Shown: piece by piece, positions 49,432-60,007 of the stretch | How the letters are laid out: each line of letters starts with the position of its first letter | Position numbering within the stretch: position 1 is the stretch's first letter | Source: Orobanche coerulescens | Taxonomy: Eukaryota; Streptophyta; Magnoliopsida; Lamiales; Orobanchaceae | Assembly (NCBI GenBank): GCA_033398695.1 | Contig: CM065809.1 | Location: 87,091,644 to 87,155,643, forward strand | Length of the DNA: 64,000 nt | Reading direction: 5' to 3' | Notes under the pieces: model-generated | Told to the model about the DNA's origin: nothing | Databases searched by the model: none | Seen by the model: the letters and a program-made list of their open reading frames with translations, nothing else | Program-made: the position numbers and the translations under genes

Positions 49432-50634
49432 TTAGGTTGTGGAAACCTAGGCTGTCGGGTTTAGTGGTGTCTGTTGAGTTTTTGTCTCGTCGGATTTTGT
49501 CTGACTGAGTCGTGTCGCGACGCGTCGTCTGAGTTTGTTGGTCGTGATTAGTATCGTGGGGCGATCATCATCTTCGTGTGACCTGTGGATGTAAGTCTCC
49601 CTCCTTTGTGTTGTGCCTCGTGTGGCACGAGTTACTGGTATGATTATGTGTTAAGTGATGGAACCATTATGCAGATTCTTGGTTTCATGATTCATTCGTG
49701 TGATTCTTATATTTCGTTTATATGAGGAGTGTTGTCATTATTTATGTCCTTTTGACTGTGATATTTGACTATTTGTTTTCCGGTAAAAGACATGTGCTGT
49801 TCTGATTTTGAGCGAGTCGATGCGTGTGTTGTGGTGTATGTAAGTGAATATTGTTACATGTGAGTTTTTAGGCATTCTAGCCTAATAGATTTTTGAAAAC
49901 CTTGAGTCTCTTAGAAAATAAATTTCGAGACGTACCTTTAAAATGAATTATTTTCTCGCGGTACTTTCAAAGTTCTAGTGCTGCAATATATTCCAAATTA
50001 TTCCAATTGGGGACCAAAATATTTTGAAATATTTTCAATTATTTAGAAATGCTTTGCTTAGACCAGAGGGTTAAATATTTCCGGAAGTTTTTCACTAAAA
50101 GAAGAGTGTTCTCATTTTTGTTCAATGCAAGATGGTTTTCAAAGTCTCGACAATGATGTTTGTTCAACTTTTTGTAAAGTGATACTCAAGATCAACTAGT
50201 GTTTCCAAAAAAAAATTTTTTTTTTAAAAGGTGGTCTTCGTTTTAAAACCTATATTCCTGTGTGGGGCCCGGGAACGTATGTACGATGTTAGCATTACCG
50301 TTAGTGGTGGTGTGAGCATGGATTTGTTCGCCACACAGTTATTGTATTAGCCCTCTGTGAGAAGTGTAATGTTGGTATTGAATATTGTCGCTATGCGATG
50401 ATTTGTGTGTTATCGCACCCGTGCGAGCTGTTGGAACTTGAGTCATGATTGTGTACATACGTGGTTGTTTCGTGACATTTAGAAATTGTATGCTGGTTAT
50501 CGTTAAGGCCGTTGAGGTCGCCGACTGATACCGTCAATGCTGTGATGTTTGTATATGTGTTTCCTTATGATGGTAATCATTGTAAGTGTTGCGTGTTATG
50601 ATTTTCTGTTATCCTGAGTGGTTGCTTATTCAGT
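49432..50634 (+). other. C1 leader, non-coding
   Basis: There are 1.2 kb between primer site and gag. It has T-rich and A-rich runs (for example around 50205-50230) and no coding region or repeat that I can recognise. Confidence 0.7.
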
Positions 50635-51699
50635 ATGCTGAGGGGCCAAGGTCGTGGTCGTGGCAATAAGATGTGTGGTCGAGATCATGCTTCCAGTGAT
50701 GATATCGGTATCGTTGTTGCTACTATTTTACAGCAGGTAGCTACACGGATGACTCAGTTGACTCAGGCAGTTCAGCGTATTACAGATGTGACCCAGAACA
50801 CTGGTGCAAATCAGTGGCTTCGAGAAGTGGTGCGTATGAATCCCCCTCGCTTCGCTGGTACTACAGATGCATTAGGCTGGGATGGTTGACTTTTCCAGTT
50901 GGAAAAGATATTCGAGGCCGTTGATTGTCCAGAAGAGCGTAAGTTGCCAATCGCTCAGTATCTTCTTGATGAGGATGCCGCCAGTTGGTGGGAAGCTGTT
51001 AGGCCTCGAGATTGTATTATCACGTTGGCAGAGTTCCATAGATTCATGAGAGATGAGTTTTGTCCGGAGCCGATCAGAAATCGGAGGATGAATGAATTCT
51101 TTTCGGCGAAACCGCAAGATGTACCGCTGTCTCAAGCTATTATTGATTTTAGCAAACAGCTCAACTATGTGCAAGATCAGGTAAGGACGGAGGAAGATAA
51201 GATCTGTCATTTTATTAGGCGGATGAAGCTGGAGATTCGTTAGTACATAGCAGGTCTCTATTGTACTTCCTTGAGAGATTATCAGAATAGGGCCTTAGCC
51301 TATGAGCTATCCAGATTATCAACTGAGAGTATGTCTGACTCGAAGAAACAGAAAACCGTGGGGAACTTTTCAGGAAATCAGGGGAGTGGGCCCCTTGAGC
51401 CTGGGACTTCGTATCATCATCCCAGGATGGTTCCTCGATCGTGTGATCAGAGGAGTTGTACCCCTGCAGTGAGTAATATGAGCAGCATGAAGACATGCTA
51501 TAACTGTAGTCGGGCGGGCCATACCGCGAAGAATTGTCGTTCACTGTTAGTCAGCTGTTTCGAGTGTGGTCAGGTGGGTCACCGAGCCGTGCATTGCAAG
51601 ACGGTAATTGAGAGATTTGGGGATCGAGGTTGCGTCTCTGCTCCGAAAGGACACAGAGATGCCTGGTGTGATTTTTTTTTTTTGAGAATTTCGGCGTAG
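50635..51699 (+). pseudogene. C1 gag
   Basis: The start is the ATG at 50635 (MLRGQGRGRGNK), with the basic glycine-rich N-terminus shared with Tekay-A gag. The frame is broken by a TGA at about 50887, continues at 50899-51243 (YLLDEDAASWWEAVRPRD, FHRFMRDEFCPEPIR), has a TAG at about 51241, and resumes at 51271-51699. The last part has two CCHC knuckles (CYNCSRAGHTAKNC and CFECGQVGHRAVHC). After that it loses similarity at a T-run (51670-51684). Gag packages the RNA; this copy is broken twice. Confidence 0.88.
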
Positions 51700-52064
51700 T
51701 CCGAACTGTTTATGATTGTCCTTGTGAACCGTTTTGTGTTTAATTGCTGTTTTCTCGACTGTGCGTGTTTCTTTGTAATAGTTGCTTAGTGTTTTGTGAT
51801 TGTTCGGATAATTAACTTGACTGTATTATCTGTTTGATGACGCTTGTCACATGTTGATTTTATTATGTCTCTGTCTGTGGCGTTGTGATGGTCGTCGGGG
51901 AGCGTGTTTTCACGCCTTATGTTTCCTTGTGTTGCTTGTAACGTTTCGCCGTTGGGCACGAGTTTTCGGTTTGTGTGTATCTTGTTAAGTGTTTCCTAGC
52001 GGGATATTGCTTCTCCCTACTTGTTTTAAGTTTCGGGACGAAACTTGTTTTAAGGAGGGTAATA
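51700..52064 (+). other. C1 region where pol is missing, with polypurine end
   Basis: There are only 365 bases between gag and the 3' LTR. No protease or polymerase motif is present on either strand. The final bases (GTTTCGGGACGAAAC, then TTTTAAGGAGGGTAATA) match the pol-end and purine tract of Tekay-A on its own strand. Confidence 0.75.
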
Positions 52065-52597
52065 TGTAATATCCGCAATTTCGATTTTCGGTAATATCTT
52101 TTTTTTGGTGGAAGTCTGTTTTGACGAATCGCTCATGACCGTATCGTCATTCTGAGAATGATTAATTCTGCACTTGTTGTCATTCGAGTTCGTTTCTGTG
52201 TCGTTTTGTTGAGTTCCGCATTCTTAAGCGGCTTTTCCGCACTTGAGTTTGATTCTTGCGAATCTCGTCCGAAACTGTTGTTTCCAGTTTCTCGTAAGTT
52301 CATTTAATGTTATTATTCATGTTGCGATCTTTGGTTTGGTGTTTCGAGCATGTGTCGTGCAATTCAGACGTTTTGGGCTATTTTCGTAATTTTCCAAAGC
52401 TTGGGGTAATTACTTCCGTTGTCGAATTCCGACACTTCAGGTGGTCGGAATCGTGTGTTCTCTTAGCTCTTAGATTCGTCTTTGCGAGTACTTCGAAACC
52501 GTATCTTCGGTTTATATTCAGGTTCAGGTTTCGGGGTTGTCTGGGCCGTCGGAGTGGCCATGGCCGAATCACGGCCGGAGCAGGGCCTGGCCTGGCC

Positions 52598-52818
52598 GAG
52601 TTACGGCCGTATGGTGCCGGTTACGGCCGTACATGCTCGGCAGACATGGCTGGATGAATGCCGGTTACGGCCGTAAGGACCTGTCGGGTACGGCCGTAAG
52701 TGCCGAGTTACGACCGTAAGGGCCTGCCGGTTACGGCCGTAAGCGATCGACAGGCGCTGGGTGGATTTTGACGAATGCCGGTTACGGCCGTAAGGCCACC
52801 GCGATTCTGGCCGTAACC
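52598..52818. repeat. Palindrome array TTACGGCCGTAA in C1 3' LTR
   Basis: There are about eight copies at roughly 25-60-base spacing, mostly intact (GGTTACGGCCGTAAGG), ending about ten bases before the TATA box. The matching positions in the 5' LTR are largely mutated at CG sites. Confidence 0.88.
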
Positions 52819-53008
52819 TTGCCGCCCATATATAGGCCTGGCTCGGCCAGACTTCATTTTTCACCTTCTTTCCTCGTTTTTGTGACGGCTGGCGACGGGA
52901 GACTCGGGAAATCGAGTTCTTGCCCGATTCTAATCAATTCCAAGGTGTTTTGGAAGATTCTTGTTGATTATATCATCATCCAATCCGTGTTCTTCGTCCG
53001 AATCAAGG

Positions 53009-53060
<52 letters not shown>

Positions 53061-53194
53061 TATCTCTTCCGGTGTGTTGTGGTTTGACACTTGTGTTGTG
53101 CTATGTGTTTATTGCCCTTGGGTGAATTGTTTGGATATCCATATTGTGATATGCTATTTGTGTGAATGTGTGGATATGGTCGAAGCTCTACGAT

Positions 53195-53405
53195 GACACA
53201 TGGCATGCGATCATGTGGTCAAGATGCAACAAGTGGTTGATCTAACCGTGAGAGCCTAAGACAATATACGGTGACACATGGCTTGTGATCATGTGGTCAG
53301 GATGCAACAAGTGATTGATCCAACCGTGAGATGATAAGACTGCGGTGACATATGGCATGCAATCATATGGTCGAGACAACAAGTGATCGATCCCATCGTG
53401 AGATG
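53195..53405 (+). repeat. Three-copy tandem repeat (about 70 bp) in C1 3' LTR
   Basis: The unit is built on GGTGACACATGGCATGCGAT and CAACAAGTGATTGATCCAAC. It occurs three times here, about once in the C1 5' LTR (48433-48510) and twice, reversed, in LTR C (about 11125-11275). The copy number therefore varies between related LTRs. Confidence 0.82.
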
Positions 53406-53710
53406 ACGTGGCATGTGTTCACGGTGTTATGTGTATGATTGTGATTGTGTTTTTGTCACCTCGAGAGGGTCCTGCGAGGCCACGGAGGGAATCCAATGGT
53501 ATAGCCCTGGATTCACGAGTTGGTGTTGTTTTCGTTGACCGAGATTTGCGTATCATGGGTGATTATGTTGTGTTGATTTTTATGTTCCGTCGAGGACACG
53601 TGACGTGGGTTCTGACCCTGTGAACTGTTGTTGGTTTTATTTGTGAAAACAAAACCTTTGGGCTGTGACCCCTGTTGTTTTTGGAAAGAGAAGGATTTGA
53701 TAATCCTAAT

Positions 53711-55299
53711 GAGATTAGTATACTCGAACATGACTCACCTTGATTCGGTCACATGGATATCACTCAGGGTTTGTCAATGACTGGATCTAAAGGTTGTGAT
53801 AGGTATACACAGACCTTTGACTTGAGGTTTCAGTAGGAGATGTGCTTGTGACATTAAGTTAGTCATTAGAGTAGTTCGATCCAATCGCCGGTGGGTGGGG
53901 TCAACCTCGAAATGCAACTTAATGGGCAAGTAGTAGTCTCTACTGAATACCAAGATAGAATTCTTTCTCCTGTAAGTGAGCAGGTAAATGTCCTATGCGG
54001 TTAATGGCAAATGAGATTATAAGTCTTTGGCCAAAGCATTTAGAGCTAGTTGTATTTGATACACGAGAGCTCGATGATCTCAGTTTGCATTAACAGAAAG
54101 CATAAAGTCAAGTTACAGTAGGGTTTAACTTTACCGTGCCCCTAATACTTGACCGGGACATATGATTGAAGGGTTTATACGTATACGGTATTCACGACAT
54201 AATGGTTTTGGAATGATCCGATCATTTGTTCTTAGTTGGGTTACGGTACGAAGCACTAGACTGGCTAAGTATTACCCGTACTCCTTGGTTCCTCCCATTG
54301 CCGACTAAGACGGACCTACGGAGTCGCGCAAAAGGATATTGGATGGATAAATTTGTATTTATTATCTCTTCATTAATATTGGATATTAGATATCTAATTT
54401 TATTTATTTGATAAATCATGCGGTCTAGTGAATTGAAATTAATTACCGGGTAATTAATTTAATTCATAAATAATTATTTCTTGGAAATATATTATTATAA
54501 TTTTGTATTTGATAAAATTAATTAATTGGATTAATTAATTAAGTATAAATACATTTGGGATAAAACGAAGTGTATTTAACGGACTAGACACGCGAATGTC
54601 CGGTACACGAACCGAGTGGCTCGGCTCGTTTTCTCACCAAAACTCAAGTGCCCCCCCCCCTCTCATGCTTGGAAATTCACCATGTGTTGTGTGGGGTGTG
54701 TTAGTCATATTTTACAAAGTTGAGGACAAAATGCATGAGATTTGGAATCTAATCATTTTGATATCAATTTGTATTATATATTGAGATGTCTTTCACACCT
54801 CAAATAATGAGTTGAAAAACACATCCCCACAAATAAGCCTTGTTCATCCGTGAGAAAAGGAGGAGGAGGAGAAAATTTTATTTTATTTTTCTTGTTCATC
54901 TTTGAGAGAAAGAAAAGAAAGAAGAGAAGAGAAGAAAAATACCGTATCAATTCCGAGCCGTGTTCTTTGAGAACGAATTGATATTTTATTTTTCCGATCA
55001 ATATCCGACGCGTGATAACGTAGATACATTCGGCATTTTCAGTGTTGGATCATTCAACAAGCTACAACGAATTGGATTCATGTTCGTGTCGGTAATCGAG
55101 AAAAGGCTTGCTCGGATTTTTTCCTTCGAAGATTATATTATCAAAGGACTACGAGGGTAAGTATTCTTTGATTTTCTTCCTCCTTATTTATATTCGTTTA
55201 TATGATGCTTGATCGGTCCGTTTTTGGGGTTTGGTTTTATCCGGTTGGACCGATTTATTTTCTGCTGCGTAATTCGATTTTAATCACCGAATCCCAACA
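53711..55299 (+). repeat. Copia-2 3' LTR, duplicated fragment
   Basis: This is the copy of 14736-16322, ending CCCAACA at 55299. The 5' 350 bases of the LTR are missing at the junction with C1. Confidence 0.95.
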
Positions 55300-55301
55300 C
55301 T

Positions 55302-55533
55302 ATCTTCACAAGTGCAATAGGTATTTTATGTGGAATATCCAATTGAAAAGATGGTGCATTATGTTATTAAGAAATTGCCGAGGGATTGGAGTGATACAGA
55401 GAATCAGAATATCGAAGAAGAGATTAGCAATCCAAATTTACATGATATTGACATTGGTCATGGAATTGAAACTGAAGTTGCTGACAGGAGTTGCTTTAGA
55501 GATGATGTCCCCCCAACACAAATTGATATTTGA
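55302..55533 (+). pseudogene. CACTA tnp2 C-terminal end, duplicate
   Basis: It is the same as 16325-16554, with the TAG before VFYVEYPIEK. In this copy the frame remains open to the natural stop (DVPPTQIDI), so it is the better version of the tail. Confidence 0.65.
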
Positions 55534-55840
55534 TCACCTTAGATTAAAAAAATTGTTGTTGCTTATATAATATTACATCGTTATATTTTTGTGATATTTG
55601 TTATCTTGGACTAAAATGTATTTGGCACCCTTTGTTTTCGATGTAATTTACTGTCCTTTATTATTTCACATTGCTATACTCGTTGTAATTTACTTGGCAC
55701 TATTTGGTTGTAATATAATTTTCACCCTTTCTTTAGAAATATTGTCATCTCTATCTGTTTTTGTTTATCATGTCATTTTTCATCCTTTATCATTTTTATA
55801 AACATGTTCCTCATTCTAATGGGAACTTTACTGTGAACAG

Positions 55841-56214
55841 GATGGCATAAAAAGAAGTCCATGTCAAGTTAAACTACAATGGAGAGTTTCATAGGACAAG
55901 TTATGTTGGTGGGACAATTCTGATTGTAACGCGAGTAGAAATTGACACTTTTTCATACCCTGTACTGATGGAATATGTGGTAGATCACATCAAGGTCTCT
56001 AAAATTGGAGGAGTTTATATCAGCAAAGGAAAGAGAGGTGGTTGGAAGTTGGTGACATGTGACCAGGACTTGGCTGAACCTGTAAATGCCTGCAAGCATC
56101 ATGAGAATTGAACTTTTATCTCGACATGACTGTTGATAAAGAAATTGACCCGATTTCTCAAGTGCAACCACACATAATCATAAGACCAAGGAAAAACCTA
56201 ATTCAAGGTAAATG

Positions 56215-56257
<43 letters not shown>

Positions 56258-56582
56258 GCGCGTTCTATGCAGTACCAATATTAGATACAGTACTTTACAG
56301 TACTAATTTATGCATGAGTTTTGTACTAATTATGCATGAATTATATGCATTTCGTGCATCAAAATTTCAATGCATTAAAATATGCAATATATGCATCAAA
56401 ATATTGATGCATTAAAATATTAGATTATATGCATCAATTTTTTGTGAGAATTAATGCATTGAAATTTTGATGCACGAAATGCATATATTTCATGCATAAT
56501 TAGTACAAAACTCATGGATAAATTAGTACTGTAAAGCACTGTATCTAATATTAGTACTGCATAGAACGCGTCCATATATATA

Positions 56583-56630
<48 letters not shown>

Positions 56631-59600
56631 GAGTGACATCGTTGCTACAGTTTCTGCTAAGAAGTCGCCAGTGAAGCGTAAGTTTGTTACCACACATCAA
56701 CTCCAACAACAATTTAGGAAAATGATTAATAAGTCAGCTCAGGTCAATAAGAGGAAGAAACCCTCACCAGCACCTGTTTTGTTGTCTGGTGAACAAGATG
56801 TAGCTCTAAAGGAGAAAGGATTCGCGAAAAGGAGATTAGAGTTAGAAGATGCTGCAAGTGATGATGAAAATATAGGAGAGAACGATGTTAATAGTAATTT
56901 CCTTTCTTATGTTTTCTTAAAATCTTAATAATATGATAGCCTGGGACAAAATTACTCATTAGAAAGAAATATACGGAATCAGTATTATATGATGATAAAT
57001 CAGAAACAAGATACCACTTCAAAATTAATTAAGTAGAAAGCATCTACCCATTGACATGGCCGTGATATAAATTTTCTTGGTGCTACATTCTGCTACATTG
57101 CTAGCAAACACTACAATTTATGGTAAAATTGTCCAAGTACATTCCAATTGAGTCCTTTAGCTGTCAACTTAGTCACCAAAGACTTAAGACAGCTAAATGT
57201 TTGCAGCATTCATTTGAAGCATATTCTTATTGGTCTATATTTTTAGTTTTCTAATTAAGTGTAAGATCTAATATCTAGTATTGAGTTATGTGCGTCATTT
57301 TTTGCTTATTTTAAATTATATATCTAATATTGAGTTATATACTGGTTGCTTGTAGGTGCCTCCACCACCGCTGACAGAGTATGAAAAAGAGAAAATCCGT
57401 AATGTTAAAAAAAATGAAAAAGTTTATGAAAAACATGGGTTGCCCACATTGATTTCTTCTCTAAGACATGATCTAGTACAGAATAGTAAAGGCAAAGGCA
57501 AACAAGGGAAAGGCAAAGATCGTGAGGGAGGTGATGATTATATTCCGGAAAATAAGGGCGAATATGACTGTCATGATTTATTGGAGGTACATTACCTTTC
57601 AATATATTTCTTGCTTATTGTTTTGGCTTTATGCACATAAGTATTTAACCCTGAACTACCAATAATTGCAGATCATCAGAAAGGTTAAGGCAAAAAAAGT
57701 TCAACCTGGACCAAGAACTTGTTCGCGAGACAGTGCAACCCTTGAAATTGAGAAGGAACCGAGGAAAGTTGGCATAGTAACTGAGAAGGAAGTTACAAGC
57801 TGATATCGTCCACCACTTCTAAAGCCAACATGTAGCAAAATGTTTAAACAATCAAAGAATGGTGAAGCTGCTGCTGGTTCGGTTGCTGCTTATTTAGGGT
57901 TGCGGGAATGCCAAAAGAAAAATGAGGCACCTCTAACAATAGAGAATGTTGCTGAACTAAACTTGGAATAGACTGCAAATGAAAAAGTCGACGAAGGTAA
58001 AACTATTATTTATTGTGTTAAATTGTCTGCTAATTTTGGCAGTATGCTATGTTTTTCTTTATTTTTCGTGTTCCTGGTATATAAAGTACGAGCTCCAAGA
58101 AAACCTAGAGGGCCAACAAAAATGGGTAGGGTTCATGCACGTGGCCCTAATGAAAAAATAGTCATCTCGTTGAACGAAAAGGGTCAAGCAATTGCAGATG
58201 ATAGCAAAATCATATCAGAGTTGAGTAATTTTTGTGGGGGTACTAGCAAGGGGTAATATATCTCTTACTTACATAAATTGGCATGTTGTTCCTGACCAAT
58301 TGAAGAAGAAACTGTGGGAATATGCTCTAGTAAATTCTATTAATAAAAATAGATTTGATCATTTTCCACATTTATGCATTGAATTAATAAATTTAATTAT
58401 TTAACTTTATGTTTACTATGTATAGGGTAAGTATGTTATTACCGATGATGGAAAAAAAATGGGTGTACCAGACATTTATTGAGGCTTGAAGGATGCACAA
58501 GGCTCGTATGAAACCAAGCCATTATAGTAAATATAAAAGCGATGAGGAAAGGATGGCAAACAGGCCCGACCGCATTCCACTAGAAGATTTTAAAATACTA
58601 TTGAAGTACTGGGGGGATGAATCAGTTCAGGTACATAATAGAAATAGAATTAATGATTTTGTAGTTGGTACAGAATCGGAACTACGTACATGATCTTGTT
58701 TTTATTCTACAGAAACTCGCGGGGGACAATGCAGCACATCGTAAAGGATTTACTGAGACACATACATTGGGTCTGAAACCTCTATCACTAGTTAGAGAAA
58801 TGCTGGTATGTGTTTTGGCCCATGAGTTATATTTATGGTAAATAATACGAGTTTACGATTTATCTAGAAAGAAGTGAATAAGAGTAGAATTTAAAATCTT
58901 TGATAATTATAGATGTCATGGAATTTTTAATATTTATTAGATTAAACTAATTTAAAATCTTGTGAATATTAAATCTAGTACTAGTACATGACTTTTACGA
59001 ATTGTCTCTTAATTGTCATCTTCTTTCAAATTCGTGACTATGAAGGTTGTCATAATGTTGTTACCAAATGGGAGTTCCAGTTGGTATGATGTTTACCGAT
59101 TAGGTTAAAGGTATATTTTCTTAGATTATAAAGACTCTTAATTATTTTTAAAATGGTCCCAAATGTTATCAGAACTTGAGTTCAGGCAACTTCCGATAGT
59201 CAGATTAGAAGTTACTTAATAAGGAAATTCTCAAGTGAGTTACCTGAGCTACAATCTGTTTTAGAAGAAAAAATAAAATATTTGATATAGTGTGACAAGT
59301 AATGTTAAATGTTTCACAAAGATGGTAGTTAGAAATTGCTTTGATTAAATTGATTGTTTTCTTCAAAGTCAAAAATTGCTTTTATTAAATCTTTGAACAT
59401 TTATGTTGGCTGCTAAGTTAAAAGAACGCTTTAGCCACTGTTATGTTATTATTATTTTAAATATCCTTTTAAATCTCCTGTTATCCTATTAATGACAGAA
59501 AAATAGCGATCCAAATCTTGCCCCGCCATCTGATGGTCTAATTTATTAGGAAACTCGTAAGCGAAAACCGGGATGGATGTACATGACAGATACTGATGTA

Positions 59601-60003
59601 GTGAAGTCAAAAATTGTAAGTTGTTTAATATACATGAGCACTTATTGATGTTTGATTTCAAAAATTAATGTTGTCATTCCTTGTAGACCGAGATTCAAAA
59701 GATACTAAGTATGGGAAATTATGCCGAAGCGGATGCAATCGCTTCTAATGGGAAGTCTCATGCATGAAACTGGCTAGTGGGAATGAGAGGCAGAAAGGCT
59801 GTTTCAACATCAACTCAGGCTTCTCCTGCATACCAATACGTAACTGAGTTGACGACAAAGATTATTAATGATCTTGAGAGTGAAGTAGAAGCAAAGGTGA
59901 ACAGAAAGGTACAAGAGAACATGATTTTTCTGCTGAAAAAATTGGGAGAAGCTAATCTCGACCTCAACTTGGATATAGGAGAATTTTATGCCATGATAAG
60001 ATG
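55841..60003 (+). pseudogene. CACTA second gene, duplicate
   Basis: It has the same exon layout as 16862-20999 (first exons 55841-56207, 56651-56886, 57356-57586). It shares the codon-3 stop and the exon 4 and exon 5 stops, but some positions differ. The last exon is open to the end (LLKKLGEANLDLNLDIGEF, then a TGA at 60001), where the other copy is frameshifted. Exon 6 reads ANRPDRIPLEDFKILLKYW. The shared stops show that the gene was dead before duplication. Tekay-A LTR sequence starts four bases after its stop codon. Confidence 0.72.
56257..56573. mobile_element. Fold-back MITE, duplicate
   Basis: It is identical in structure and length (317 bp) to 17266-17582. The flanking TA runs differ in length between copies, as expected for a microsatellite. 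Confidence 0.85.
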
Positions 60004-60007
60004 ATAA

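Larger units (their letters stand above)
46698..53709 (+). mobile_element. C1, gag-only Tekay-like gypsy element
   Basis: It has a complete 5' LTR (46698-49415), a perfect initiator-Met primer site, a leader, a gag gene with three frames, then directly the polypurine end and a 3' LTR (52065-53709) truncated by the duplicated segment. There is no protease, RT or integrase. The stretch before the 3' LTR (TTTCGGGACGAAAC, then AAGGAGGG) matches the end of Tekay-type elements, so the polymerase appears to have been lost by internal deletion. The left flank AGTAA (46693-46697) is its target sequence; the right copy has been removed. Confidence 0.88.
52065..53709 (+). repeat. C1 3' LTR, truncated
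   Basis: It matches the 5' LTR from its first base, but it lacks about 640 bp (equivalent to 47640-48276), replaced by a long AT microsatellite (53012-53059). It stops at the equivalent of 48804, so about 610 bp of its end are gone. Its TATA box is at 52829-52834. It joins the duplicated segment through CTAA. Confidence 0.9.

Noticed and set aside
52768..53196. 142-codon open frame in the C1 3' LTR
   Set aside because: It includes a long isoleucine-tyrosine run from the AT microsatellite and lies wholly in LTR sequence.
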